64,000 bases of DNA from Cytobacillus sp. FSL H8-0458 (GCF_038002165.1 NZ_JBBOBR010000001.1:2108001-2172000); one strand, 5' to 3'. Positions 9,129 to 17,994 are shown, counted from the first letter of the stretch. A program made the numbers and translations. The notes: a model not told the origin generated them from the letters alone.

Positions 9129-9231
9129 ATAATTCAAAAGAACTTTTTTGTTTTATTCGGAAGATTCGGGATATTAGACCAAGCAAGATTCCTTCCTTTT
9201 CATACGTTAGTATGGAAGGGAGGGATCTATA

Positions 9232-9417
9232 ATGTATCAATTGGCATTATTATATCTTGCATGTATGCTTGCTGGCTACGGCATGACAATGGTACCTATT
9301 TCTGCAGTTATTACTTCAGGTATTGCCAGCTTCTTCACCATTGTCGGCAGCCTCGCTATGATCATCTTTGGTCTTGCCATTCTTTATCTTGGAGTGAAAG
9401 CTTTGTTAGGAAAATAG
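9232..9417 (+). CDS. small hydrophobic membrane protein, 61 aa
   Basis: A strong ribosome site (GGGAGGG, 9218-9224) precedes this 61-residue protein. It consists of two membrane helices (LALLYLACMLAGYGM and a longer Gly/Ile-rich one from about residue 30) joined by a Pro-Ile turn and ending in a short basic tail. The family is not recognised; it looks like the small conserved Bacillaceae membrane proteins. A ten-base-pair stem (9199-9219) overlaps the first bases of the ribosome site. A terminator follows, so it is probably monocistronic. Confidence 0.7.
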   Translation: MYQLALLYLACMLAGYGMTMVPISAVITSGIASFFTIVGSLAMIIFGLAILYLGVKALLGK

Positions 9418-9429
9418 ATTTTACTTTGG

Positions 9430-9466
9430 AAACCACCAGCCCATAGCAGCTGGTGGTTTCGCTCTT
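9430..9466 (+). terminator. terminator of the 61-aa membrane protein gene
   Basis: AAACCACCAGC / GCTGGTGGTTT stem with an eight-base loop, followed by TCGCTCTTTCTC. It probably also serves the convergent mscS gene. Confidence 0.8.
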
Positions 9467-9486
9467 TCTCTATTTAACCTGTACCG

Positions 9487-10521
9487 TCATTCACCGGGCA
9501 GCTGCTGTGCTGAGGCAAGTTCAATTCCGTTCTGATAAAAATTCTCTGCAATGACATGCCTTAGCCGGCTTTCAAATTTCTGCTTGGCTTCAAAGTTTGC
9601 AACAGGGACCTCTATCAGAAAGTCCATGGCTTTGCTGCGAAAATCCACAAAACGGATATCAGGTGCAGGTGCGGTTAAAACCCCTTCTGTTTTGGGGATA
9701 ACCATGTCCACTGCGTCTCTCAGAAGCTTTTCAACTTTTTCAGTATCAGTTCCGTACACTACGCTGATTTGAACTTGGGCAAGCATTTCTGAGCCTGTCC
9801 GGTTTTTAATGATCTGTTCGATAAAGTATTGGTTTGGCACAATCAGGGTTCCCTCTTTAGCTGTGCGGACGATTGTGGATCTGAGACGGATGCTTTCTAT
9901 TTTACCGATTTTGCTGTTTATCTCAATCACTTCCCCAATTTCAATCGGCCGTTCAAAAAGGATGATAATGCCTGAAATAAAGTTACCGGCAATATTACGC
10001 ATGCCGAACCCTATCCCAATACCGAGGACACCCAGTACGGCAGCAGCTGCTGTTAAATCAAGCCCAACCGTTGTCAGACTGATGGCGAGCGCTGCAATCA
10101 TGACGGTATAATAGATCATTCTGTTGAATGAATAGCCGAGCCCGCGGTCAACTCCATAGAATTCATAAACAGATGTTAATACATATTTGGTGAATATTTT
10201 TACGATCCTATTTGCGAGCGAGACTGTCAAAAACGCTACAATTATTAAATATAGGGTTACATCTACCTCCCCTGCTGTGAACAAGGTATAAAAAAGCCAT
10301 TTCTCCCTTGAAAAATAGAAAAGGAAAAGAATGATAATTCCATAAAAAGCAGCCCAGTTCACAAGTGAAGAAACTCCCTGCATGATTCGGTCATTCTGAA
10401 CCGACTTGCCCCTTCTCTTTTTCACCAGTAAGTTAACTGCCCATTTGGCAGCCAGTATCACTCCTGCAAACAATAAAAACAGCAGTATTTCCTGCATGGT
10501 TACATTTTTAAAAAATTGCAT
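9487..10521 (-). CDS. MscS-family small-conductance mechanosensitive channel
   Basis: A 344-residue integral membrane channel that releases solutes on osmotic downshift. Four to five membrane segments precede the pore helix, where the Gly/Ala-rich stretch AAAAVLGVLGIGIGFGMR matches the MscS TM3 pattern. The beta domain follows with FERPIEIGEVIEI and VRTAKEGTLIVPNQYF, then the alpha/beta C-terminal domain (TEKVEKLL, DFRSKAMDFLIEV). The ATG at 10521 is preferred because GAGGG lies eight bases upstream; a GTG at 10536 has a poorer site. It is monocistronic and divergent from the AI-2E family gene. Confidence 0.9.
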   Translation of the reverse strand: MQFFKNVTMQEILLFLLFAGVILAAKWAVNLLVKKRRGKSVQNDRIMQGVSSLVNWAAFYGIIILFLFYFSREKWLFYTLFTAGEVDVTLYLIIVAFLTVSLANRIVKIFTKYVLTSVYEFYGVDRGLGYSFNRMIYYTVMIAALAISLTTVGLDLTAAAAVLGVLGIGIGFGMRNIAGNFISGIIILFERPIEIGEVIEINSKIGKIESIRLRSTIVRTAKEGTLIVPNQYFIEQIIKNRTGSEMLAQVQISVVYGTDTEKVEKLLRDAVDMVIPKTEGVLTAPAPDIRFVDFRSKAMDFLIEVPVANFEAKQKFESRLRHVIAENFYQNGIELASAQQLPGE

Positions 10522-10655
10522 CCTCAGTTCCCTCACCTGTTAAATAGTTCATTCTTAACTATTCCTCTTACATGGATTCTTAAACCGGTGTTTAATACTG
10601 TTTAAAAAAAGGAACAGTGAGTAGTAAATACATATATAAGGGTTGGGGTATATGC

Positions 10656-11741
10656 ATGTGGATCAATAAACCATTTTTTAAATATGCAGCAGGGACCATA
10701 TTCGTGTTAATCATCATTTTTCTCCTTGGGAAAATTGATTATTTCTTATGGCCGATCCGTGCCCTGATTGCAACTATTTTCTTCCCCGTCTTAATTGCCG
10801 GCATTCTTTACTATATTTTAAGACCTCTAGTCAGGCTGGTTTCAAAGGCTATGCCCAAAACAGCCAGCATTCTGCTTATTTTTGCAGTGGTACTGGGTTT
10901 AGGGTATTTAGGATTTAAGCTCCTCGGCTCTACAATTGGCAGCCAGATAGCTGAAATCAGCGAAAGCCTGCCTGCTAAAATGGAGGACTTATCGGATGAA
11001 ACGGAGAAAGTTGTTGAAGAAAATAATATGGGCATGTTCTCCTATGATCGTGTCAAAAATAAAGTACTGAACTTCCTGGAAACACTTTTATCAGGGGCAG
11101 GAGAAAACGTAATGAAAGTTTTTTCTACCATTACAAGCATTGTCACTGTCATTGTTGTTGTACCTTTTATCCTTTTCTACTTCCTCAAGGATGACCATAA
11201 GCTCAGGCCTTTTCTCTTAAAATACCTTCCCGACAAACACGAGGAAGAAGGCCATCGGATTTTGGGGGATATAGACAAGACCTTATTTTCCTATGTAACC
11301 GGCCAGTTTATTGTGGCAGTCGTCGATGGCGTGTTAATGTATGCCGGGTATAAGATTATTGGATTGGATTATGCACTGATATTAGCTGTGTTTGCGATGT
11401 TCCTTACTGTGGTTCCTTTTCTAGGTCCTGTGCTCGGGATCATTCCTGCTGTATTCATCGGGTTATTGCAGGGACCGGGAATGGTATTAAAAATCATATT
11501 GGTACTGATTTCAGTTCAGCTTCTTGAAAGCAATCTCGTCTCTCCACATGTGATGGGTAAACGACTTAACCTCCACCCGCTTACAGTCATTATTATCTTA
11601 ATGGCTGCAGGATCGATTTATGGTTTTATCGGAATCCTGATTGCTATACCTATTTATTCTGTCATAAAGGTTCTTGTAAAAGACTTCAGAAGGTTTTACC
11701 GATTAAGAACAAGGAAAAGCCTGCTATCCGAAGAGATTTAA
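10656..11741 (+). CDS. AI-2E family transporter (YueF/PerM-like)
   Basis: A membrane protein of about 361 residues with two N-terminal helices, a soluble coiled segment (SQIAEISESLPAKMEDLSDE), and six C-terminal helices containing the family hallmark LTVVPFLGPVLGIIPA and the SNLVSPHVMGKRLNLHPL motif. The family includes putative autoinducer-2 exporters and sodium/proton antiporters, so the substrate is open. The ATG at 10656 follows AGGGTTGGGG; a GTG at 10617 with AAGGA three bases upstream is an alternative that would add 13 residues. Single gene with its own terminator. Confidence 0.88.
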   Translation: MWINKPFFKYAAGTIFVLIIIFLLGKIDYFLWPIRALIATIFFPVLIAGILYYILRPLVRLVSKAMPKTASILLIFAVVLGLGYLGFKLLGSTIGSQIAEISESLPAKMEDLSDETEKVVEENNMGMFSYDRVKNKVLNFLETLLSGAGENVMKVFSTITSIVTVIVVVPFILFYFLKDDHKLRPFLLKYLPDKHEEEGHRILGDIDKTLFSYVTGQFIVAVVDGVLMYAGYKIIGLDYALILAVFAMFLTVVPFLGPVLGIIPAVFIGLLQGPGMVLKIILVLISVQLLESNLVSPHVMGKRLNLHPLTVIIILMAAGSIYGFIGILIAIPIYSVIKVLVKDFRRFYRLRTRKSLLSEEI

Positions 11742-11747
11742 ATATAT

Positions 11748-11772
11748 GGACTGCCGTTCTGGCAGTTTTTTT
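11748..11772 (+). terminator. terminator of AI-2E family gene
   Basis: ACTGCC / GGCAGT stem with a GTTCT loop and a T7 tract: a canonical intrinsic terminator. Confidence 0.9.
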
Positions 11773-11849
11773 ATTTATAGAGCATGCTTATCCCAAGAAA
11801 TAACAGTATAATAAGAATTGCGCGAGAATAATTTGAGAGGAGCTTTTGA

Positions 11850-12899
11850 ATGGCATACCCGAATACAAAAGAAACTATCAGCTTATTAAAAGAGATTGTT
11901 TCAATTCCAAGTCCTTCCGGAAATACAAATGAAGTAATTACATATGTAGAAAAGTTTTTGAGTGAGCTTAATGTGGAAACGAAGCGCAACCGGAAAGGAG
12001 GGGTTATTGCAACCCTTCCTGGAAAAGACGAAAACAATCACAGAATGCTGACTGCGCACGTTGATACCCTTGGCGCGATTGTTAAGGAAATCAAGCCAAG
12101 CGGACGGCTGAAAATTGATTTGATCGGCGGATTTAAATACAACTCGATTGAAGGCGAGTATTGTGAAATTGAAACATCATCAGGCAATAAATTCACCGGC
12201 ACTATTTTGATGCATCAGACTTCTGTTCATGTCTATAAAGATGCCGGGAAAGCTGAAAGAAACCAGGAAAACATGGAAATCCGCCTTGATGAAAAAGTAA
12301 AAAGTGCTGACGATGTCCGTGAGCTGGGAATCGGGGTCGGAGACTTCGTATCCTTTGATCCGCGTGTGCAGACGACACCTGCAGGCTTCATTAAATCACG
12401 CCACCTTGACGATAAGGCAAGTGTCGCGATCCTTCTTCAGCTGATTAAACAGCTGAAAGCCGATAACACTGAGCTGCCGTACACAACCCATTTCCTCATC
12501 TCAAATAATGAAGAAATCGGCTATGGCGGCAATTCCAATATCACACCGGAAACGGCCGAATATCTGGCTGTGGATATGGGGGCGATGGGTGATGGCCAAT
12601 CCACTGATGAATATACGGTATCCATTTGTGTGAAGGATGCGAGCGGCCCTTATCACTACGAATTAAGAAAGCGTCTCGTGCAGCTTGCCGAGGAAAATGG
12701 AATCGAGTACAAACTGGATATTTACCCATTTTACGGTTCTGATGCATCAGCAGCCATCCGTTCCGGCCATGATATCGTACACGGCTTAATTGGCCCTGGA
12801 ATTGATTCATCACATGCCTTTGAGCGTACACATGAGGATTCAATTGAGAATACGGCCAAACTGCTGTATCACTATGTACAGTCCGAGATGATCATTTAG
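11850..12899 (+). CDS. M42-family metallo-aminopeptidase (YhfE-like)
   Basis: A 349-residue cytosolic di-zinc aminopeptidase of the FrvX/glucanase-M42 family, which trims short peptides. Visible metal and catalytic motifs are TAHVDTLG (His/Asp ligands), SRHLDDKASVA (bridging Asp), SNNEEIGYGG (catalytic Glu and ligand Glu), LAVDMGAMGD and the C-terminal SHAFERTHEDSI (His ligand). The ribosome site GAGAGGAG lies ten bases before the ATG. Length and motif order fit B. subtilis YhfE. It lies alone between two terminators. Confidence 0.92.
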   Translation: MAYPNTKETISLLKEIVSIPSPSGNTNEVITYVEKFLSELNVETKRNRKGGVIATLPGKDENNHRMLTAHVDTLGAIVKEIKPSGRLKIDLIGGFKYNSIEGEYCEIETSSGNKFTGTILMHQTSVHVYKDAGKAERNQENMEIRLDEKVKSADDVRELGIGVGDFVSFDPRVQTTPAGFIKSRHLDDKASVAILLQLIKQLKADNTELPYTTHFLISNNEEIGYGGNSNITPETAEYLAVDMGAMGDGQSTDEYTVSICVKDASGPYHYELRKRLVQLAEENGIEYKLDIYPFYGSDASAAIRSGHDIVHGLIGPGIDSSHAFERTHEDSIENTAKLLYHYVQSEMII

Positions 12900-12903
12900 C
12901 AAA

Positions 12904-12944
12904 AAAAGAAACTGCACCCTTTCCTATGAGTGCAGTTTCTTTTA
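12904..12944. terminator. bidirectional terminator between M42 and M15 peptidase genes
   Basis: AAAGAAACTGCAC / GTGCAGTTTCTTTT stem flanked by an A-tract on one side and a T-tract on the other, so it can stop both convergent genes. Confidence 0.88.
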
Positions 12945-12947
12945 TTA

Positions 12948-13502
12948 TCATTCGGCTTCAGGCGGCCTCTTCCCTCTCTGCAGCTCCCAGATAGAAAGAC
13001 CGAAATCCATTTGAAGATGAGGATAGTCCTTGAATTCTGTCCAATCCCCTCCCCATTCAAAACCTAGGTCCTTTGCAATCTCAACGACCTCCATCCAATC
13101 TGCCCTGCTGTTGCCATTGCCATCATATTTCATATCCCAGATCACCTGGCCATCTACGGACATAAGTGCGAAATCAATTGCCAGGCCAAAATTATGGTAG
13201 GACTCCCCCCCTTTTGCATGTGTAACAATGTTTCCCTCAGCAGTACGGCCTTTTTCATATAAAGCATCCTGTTCTTCAATGCTTCTGAAATCCTGGGTGA
13301 TGACTACATTAATACCCTTTTCAGCAGCCTCGGCAATCAGCTCCTCTTTCTTATCTGCAACCACAGGGTGAAGGGCTGTTGGCGGAGGCACATCTGGTAA
13401 GTCAGTTTCTTCTACAAAATGAATATATTGATAGATTAAAAGTCCGGAAGCTGCAAGGACTAATAAAAAAACAAGAAATTTTCTTAGTTGTCTAAAAAGC
13501 AA
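12948..13502 (-). CDS. M15-family cell-wall peptidase (CwlK/YcdD-like L-Ala-D-Glu or D,D-peptidase)
   Basis: A 184-residue wall peptidase anchored by an N-terminal helix (FLVFLLVLAASGLLIYQYI). The zinc-site motifs of the M15 family are present: SYHNFGLAIDFA (His and Asp ligands) and YPHLQMDFG (third His ligand), with WGGDWTEFKD between them. B. subtilis CwlK with the same motifs is an L-alanyl-D-glutamate endopeptidase, so the exact bond cut is uncertain. The start is a TTG preceded by AAAGAAAGGAT. Confidence 0.88.
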   Translation of the reverse strand: MLFRQLRKFLVFLLVLAASGLLIYQYIHFVEETDLPDVPPPTALHPVVADKKEELIAEAAEKGINVVITQDFRSIEEQDALYEKGRTAEGNIVTHAKGGESYHNFGLAIDFALMSVDGQVIWDMKYDGNGNSRADWMEVVEIAKDLGFEWGGDWTEFKDYPHLQMDFGLSIWELQRGKRPPEAE

Positions 13503-13664
13503 GGTTTTTTATCCTTTCTTTGTGGGTTCCACAGATTGCTGTGTCTTATTGTAACAAGACTTCGTAAAAACTTCACCTTTCATAAATTGTCATCGATTAT
13601 TAGTATAGTCCTTACTGCAAATAATAAATATGTGCAGCTGCTGCCAGGAACAATTACTTGGGAA

Positions 13665-13689
13665 GTTTTGAATAATAGAATTTGGGTAA
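13665..13689 (+). promoter_or_regulatory. probable sigma-B promoter of csbD
   Basis: GTTTTG (13665-13670) and GGGTAA (13684-13689) are separated by 13 bases, close to the Bacillus sigma-B consensus GTTTAA-N13-15-GGGTAT. The site lies 35 bases before the csbD start, and csbD is a known sigma-B target in B. subtilis. Confidence 0.7.
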
Positions 13690-13724
13690 ACAATAATCAA
13701 ACAGTAATAGAGGAGGAGATACTC

Positions 13725-13916
13725 ATGAATAGAGATCAGACAAATGGCAATGCAGATCAATTAAAAGGCGAACTAAAAAAACAATACGGCAAATTGACCA
13801 ATAATGAATCCAAAGAAGCTGAAGGAAATATGGATAAAGTAAAAGGACAGGCCCAGGAAAAGTGGGGAGATGCAAAAGAAGCACTGTCAAAGACTTTCAA
13901 TGATCGAAGAGATTAA
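13725..13916 (+). CDS. csbD: CsbD family general stress protein
   Basis: A 63-residue hydrophilic protein with the CsbD pattern: NADQLKGELKKQYGKLTNNE, then AEGNMDKVKGQAQEKWGDAKEAL, rich in Lys, Gly and Glu and without Cys. The function is unknown but the family is a standard member of the general stress response. The ATG at 13725 follows AGGAGGAG at a good distance; the frame stays open upstream but that extension is not protein-like. A sigma-B-type promoter lies just upstream and a terminator just downstream. Confidence 0.92.
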   Translation: MNRDQTNGNADQLKGELKKQYGKLTNNESKEAEGNMDKVKGQAQEKWGDAKEALSKTFNDRRD

Positions 13917-13918
13917 CA

Positions 13919-13958
13919 AAAATACTCAACGCCGAATTAAAGGCGTTGAGTATTTTTA
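13919..13958 (+). terminator. terminator of csbD
   Basis: AATACTCAACGCC / GGCGTTGAGTATT stem followed by T5. The A-rich flank means it may also stop the convergent wall-hydrolase gene. Confidence 0.9.
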
Positions 13959-13969
13959 AGAGCAGGTTA

Positions 13970-14953
13970 TTAGAAAGTTGTTTTAGCCCCTAAATAACGA
14001 GGCTTCCAATATGAATTATTCATGTCGCTAATTTCAACTCCGCGTGACGATCCAGCATGAATAAACTTGTAATTGCCAAGATAGATTCCCGCATGGGATG
14101 GTCCGGACTTGTAAGTTTCAAAGAAAACCAAATCTCCAACTTTTGGTGATGCAACATGTTTTGTGGCATCCCAAATGGATGCTACTGTACGAGGAATAGA
14201 GATTCCCACATTACTATATACATAGTTCAGGTAGCCGCTGCAGTCAAATCCAGCAGGTGTGCTGCCTGCCCATTCATAAGGTGAACCGATGTATTTCTTT
14301 GCCTCAGAAATGAGTTCATTCACCTTTGACGTCGATTGGGCTGCAACCTGTGATTCTGCCGGCTTGCTTGTTGCCGAACCGGATATCTTCAGAGTTTGGC
14401 CAGCATAAATTAAGTCAGAAGATAGACTGTTCATTGCCTTTAGTTGTGAAACCGATAAGTTATGGCGAGATGCAATCCCGGAAAGAGTATCCCCTCTTTG
14501 GATGGTATAAGTTCCAGTGCTTATAGGAGCAGAGGGTGCAGCACTTTGAACAGAACCTTTCACTTTTAGCTTTTGGCCTGGATAAATCATATCACCGCTG
14601 ATTCCGTTAAGACTCTTTAAAGAACTGACGGAAACGCCGTTTGTTCTTGCAATTCCCCATAAAGTATCGCCAGATTTCACTGTGTAGCTGACTGCACTGC
14701 TATTAGCCCCCCCTGATGCAGTGTCATGTCTATGCGGTGCCAGCAAAGTCATAGCTTGTCCTTTATATATTGTCGATCCGGATATACTATTCCATTTCTT
14801 TAACTCTTCTACTGAAAGATTATTAGAGCGAGAGATTTCCCATAATGTGTCACCAGTCTGAACAATATATTTATTTTCATGAGCACTTGCTTCTCCATTG
14901 AACGGTGTAATCAAAAAACCAGCTGTCGCAGCCATTGTAAGTAGTTTCTTCAA
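13970..14953 (-). CDS. LysM x3 - NlpC/P60 peptidoglycan endopeptidase (LytE/LytF/CwlS type)
   Basis: A 327-residue secreted wall hydrolase. The signal peptide ends near EASAHE. Three LysM wall-binding repeats follow (YIVQTGDTLWEI, YTVKSGDTLWGI, YTIQRGDTLSGI), each closing with GQ, then a C-terminal NlpC/P60 domain with catalytic Cys (FDCSGY), His (SHAGIYLG) and a third polar site (FIHAGSS). It should cut the D-Glu-DAP bond of peptidoglycan during growth or cell separation. The start is a TTG at 14953, eight bases after AAGGAG; the GTG at 14962 overlaps that site and is rejected. Confidence 0.93.
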   Translation of the reverse strand: MKKLLTMAATAGFLITPFNGEASAHENKYIVQTGDTLWEISRSNNLSVEELKKWNSISGSTIYKGQAMTLLAPHRHDTASGGANSSAVSYTVKSGDTLWGIARTNGVSVSSLKSLNGISGDMIYPGQKLKVKGSVQSAAPSAPISTGTYTIQRGDTLSGIASRHNLSVSQLKAMNSLSSDLIYAGQTLKISGSATSKPAESQVAAQSTSKVNELISEAKKYIGSPYEWAGSTPAGFDCSGYLNYVYSNVGISIPRTVASIWDATKHVASPKVGDLVFFETYKSGPSHAGIYLGNYKFIHAGSSRGVEISDMNNSYWKPRYLGAKTTF

Positions 14954-15190
14954 GTTGTACACTCCTTAAATTTCTTTGACATCCTAATATTAGTAATTAA
15001 TCTAGTAAAATCCTATCTAAAAATAATGGTTAAAATGGTAAAATTATCTGTGGTTTTATATAATTTCCTTTAGTGGTTTATTTCTAGTAAATTCAGTACA
15101 TTTTAATTGGATAATTAAGGAATTATACTAGCTTCATCGGGTAGTTTTTCGCTATTTATCTGAATATTTTAATTATATTTTCTTTTTCCC

Positions 15191-15224
15191 CCAAAAAATA
15201 GATCAGCCATTCTGGCTGATCTAT
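15191..15224 (-). terminator. terminator of selB
   Basis: ATAGATCAGCC / GGCTGATCTAT stem with a five-base loop. On the minus strand it runs into a T6 tract, 17 bases after the selB stop. Confidence 0.9.
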
Positions 15225-15240
15225 TGGAAAGCACACTTCT

Positions 15241-17118
15241 TCAAATCCATATTCTTTTATTTTCTGCTCTGCGTGTTTTTCCCAAAGAATCAAGCTTTTC
15301 CAGAAAAGGAATCATATACTTTCTGGATAGACCCAATACTTCTTTCGCATCGCCTACTTCAAAATCTGAAGCAGTACCCTTCTTCAGTTTTTCTGCTGCT
15401 TCTCTAAAATAATCTCCATGCCAATAGTATTGAGCATCAAGCGGCACGACCATTTCCTGATCTTCTAAATAACGTTTTAAATCACCTTTGAGATTCTCAG
15501 GGATTCCTGCAGAAGCATAATATTCATCAAATGGCTTTACTTTATAGCCATCTTTTTTTAATTCAGCAATAAGATTGTCAGTGCGTTTTTGCCAGCTTTT
15601 CGGTACATGAGGATGAAAGCCTTTATTCTGCAAAAACTGTCCTTTTCGTTGGAATGCATTTTTTTCAATTCCTGAATTTAATACAAATTCAATCAGGATT
15701 TTAGGATATTTTTTCTGCATTGCCTGCAGCAATTCTGCTTTATTGGCCCCTTGCCTCATTGGGTTTTCCAGATGGAACTCATTCAGGCGGTCAGCTATTT
15801 CTTCTTCTATTGCCTCTTGTATGACTACTATAGTGAACTCCTTGCTGCTGATGTCCAGGAAATCTTCTTCTTTAAGTATTTCTTGAACAGTCAATTCATC
15901 CAGTGAAGTCTTTGCTGTTATCTCTGAAAGCGAAAGGACCTTATCTTCGGACAACGCCGCTTTTATGCGATCTTTCGGTGTCCCTTCTTTTTTCCTGCTT
16001 AAATCCTCAATGGTTTTTTGGCCAAACCGGTACTTTTCTCCATTGGGGTCGATAACCCAGCCCCCGCCGATGGTCTCCTGGGGACTTGGCCGTCTTAAAA
16101 TGAACCGGTCTCCCCTTTTTGCGACCACTTCCTCTTCTAATCGCAGCTGGCAGAGAATTTCTCCTTCTGCATTGGATAACTCATTACGGTCAAAAAAGAC
16201 GATTTTGCCCATGACTTCTGCCGTACCAATATGGCATTTAATCGGCATTCTCTGTTTGACGATATGCTCTAAATCCCCTACCATTCTTACAGCTACATCA
16301 ATGGTTTTCGTGACGCTGAAATGCTCAGACGATACGAGGACTTCCCCCCGCTCTATATCCTCCTTCGAAACACCCGAAAGGTTAATCGCTGCCCTTTGTC
16401 CTGCAAATGCCGCTTTTGCAGGCTGATGATGCACCTGCAGCTGGCGTGCCCTGGTCTCGATGCCATTTGGCATGATTTTCAGAAGCTGTCCTTCTTCTAC
16501 CTTACCTTCATAAACAGTGCCTCTGACTACAGTACCCTGCCCTTTCACCGTAAATACCTGATCAATGGGCAGACGGAATGCACCTTTTGCATCACGTGTA
16601 TCCTGTTCTTTCAGGATATGGATAATCAGCTGCTTTAACTCTTCAATCCCTTTTCCTGAAAGGCTATCTGTTAAAATAAATGGAACATCTTCAAAGACAG
16701 TTCCTTTAAGCTCCTCAAGAATTTCTTCTTTTACAAGATCAGTAAACTCTTCATCGACACGATCAATTTTTGTTATGGCGACAATGCCATTTCGGATTCC
16801 GAGGAAATCGAGAATTTCCAGGTGCTCTCTTGTTTGCGGCATTACTCCTTCATCAGCTGCGACAGCCAGGATGACTAAGTCTATCCCGGCAACTCCGGCA
16901 ATCATCTGCCTGATAAAGCGTTCATGGCCAGGCACGTCCACAACTGATATTTGAATTTCCTCATCTTCATGTAAAGGGGCAAATCCGAGTTCTATGGATA
17001 TCTGCCTTTCTTTTTCTTCTTTAAGCCTATCTGTATCTACATTTGTTAATGCCTTTGTCAATGTCGTTTTTCCATGATCGATATGGCCTGCCATACCGAT
17101 TGTAAAATATCTTTTCAT
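15241..17118 (-). CDS. selB: selenocysteine-specific elongation factor SelB
   Basis: A 625-residue GTPase that brings Sec-tRNA to the ribosome and reads the SECIS hairpin. G1 is GHIDHGKT (11-18), the G2 region ISIELGFA (40-47), G3 DVPGH (61-65) and G4 TKID (116-119). Two beta-barrel EF-Tu-like domains follow (FTVKGQGTVVRGTVYEG, RPSPQETIGGGWVIDP). The C-terminal 250 residues have the SelB winged-helix layout (ENPMRQGANKAELL; SRKYMIPFLEKLD). The start ATG at 17118 has AGGTGG eight bases upstream; an ATG at 17145 would add nine residues. No selA, selC or selD is in the window, which is unusual because selAB are commonly adjacent. Confidence 0.93.
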   Translation of the reverse strand: MKRYFTIGMAGHIDHGKTTLTKALTNVDTDRLKEEKERQISIELGFAPLHEDEEIQISVVDVPGHERFIRQMIAGVAGIDLVILAVAADEGVMPQTREHLEILDFLGIRNGIVAITKIDRVDEEFTDLVKEEILEELKGTVFEDVPFILTDSLSGKGIEELKQLIIHILKEQDTRDAKGAFRLPIDQVFTVKGQGTVVRGTVYEGKVEEGQLLKIMPNGIETRARQLQVHHQPAKAAFAGQRAAINLSGVSKEDIERGEVLVSSEHFSVTKTIDVAVRMVGDLEHIVKQRMPIKCHIGTAEVMGKIVFFDRNELSNAEGEILCQLRLEEEVVAKRGDRFILRRPSPQETIGGGWVIDPNGEKYRFGQKTIEDLSRKKEGTPKDRIKAALSEDKVLSLSEITAKTSLDELTVQEILKEEDFLDISSKEFTIVVIQEAIEEEIADRLNEFHLENPMRQGANKAELLQAMQKKYPKILIEFVLNSGIEKNAFQRKGQFLQNKGFHPHVPKSWQKRTDNLIAELKKDGYKVKPFDEYYASAGIPENLKGDLKRYLEDQEMVVPLDAQYYWHGDYFREAAEKLKKGTASDFEVGDAKEVLGLSRKYMIPFLEKLDSLGKTRRAENKRIWI

Positions 17119-17193
17119 CAAATCTGCCACCTGCTTCTTTTGCATTCTTTTTCAACTGTATCCCGAAAAAAATCTTTCAATCATCTGGTTTTA

Positions 17194-17994
17194 TCAGGAC
17201 AGCAGCGCACCTAATGCTCCACAATAAGCCCCGTCTTGAATAAAGACAGGGTTTTGGCCAACCATGACGGTATACTTCTTTATAAGCTGCTTTAAAGGGG
17301 CATTATTCCGAAGCGTGCTTCCTATATAAATTATATCGTCAATTTGATGATGAACTGCTGCCTGAGAGCTTAAGAGTACAATCGTTTCAGCGATCATGTT
17401 AGTTAAGCTCGCAGCTTTGTCCTCCTGGCTTACTTGATCATCCTTAATCTTCCCAAAATTACTGGCAGTCAGGCTTCCATCTATCTGGGGATCGAACGGT
17501 GAATAAATATCCTTGACCATTATATCTGCATTCTCTGCTTTCCCGCTGCCAGCCAGCGAAACGAGCCTGGTGAAATCCTTTTCATCAGTCAGCAATCTTC
17601 CCAGTCCCATCAACGTGCCCCCGCCGATGCCACTTCCGGAAACCCTTGAGAATTTCCCGCCGCTGTTTAGGCAAATCGATGTCCCAGTGCCTATAATACT
17701 AAAGATGAAATTCTCATAGGATAATCCACCTTGCTTCAGCAAATAGGATGCACCTATACCGGAGGACTCAAATTCAGGAATAATCAGGGCATTTTGAAAA
17801 AACTCTTTTTTAAGGTATTCAGCCTTCCCGCCTGTCAATACAATTGGCGCTTCAGCAGCAGTCATCTTAAGCCAATTCATAGAACTATCCAGCTCATCAA
17901 TCAGATAGCTTTTATAATGGATTTGTCCTTGTTCTTCAAATGCCATCTTCAGCAAAGAACCTCCGGCATCAATCCCTATTTTTGCAGGTTTCAT
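17194..17994 (-). CDS. coaW: type II pantothenate kinase (CoaW)
   Basis: A 266-residue eukaryote-like pantothenate kinase, the first step of coenzyme A synthesis, of the kind found in Staphylococcus and some Bacillaceae. ASKHA-fold motifs are visible: phosphate-1 loop GIDAGGSLLKMAF near the N-terminus, a catalytic Glu region (EFESSGIGASYLL), GTGTSI and GSGIGGGTLMGLG. The ATG at 17994 follows AAGGCGGA; the frame extends upstream but has no better start. It overlaps the end of the upstream YwaF-like gene by 26 bases, so the two are translationally coupled. Confidence 0.9.
   Translation of the reverse strand: MKPAKIGIDAGGSLLKMAFEEQGQIHYKSYLIDELDSSMNWLKMTAAEAPIVLTGGKAEYLKKEFFQNALIIPEFESSGIGASYLLKQGGLSYENFIFSIIGTGTSICLNSGGKFSRVSGSGIGGGTLMGLGRLLTDEKDFTRLVSLAGSGKAENADIMVKDIYSPFDPQIDGSLTASNFGKIKDDQVSQEDKAASLTNMIAETIVLLSSQAAVHHQIDDIIYIGSTLRNNAPLKQLIKKYTVMVGQNPVFIQDGAYCGALGALLS

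Noticed and set aside
15000-15195. Possible selC tRNA near selB
   Set aside because: The region has no cloverleaf-like arms or T-loop GTTC motif; only an AT-rich spacer.
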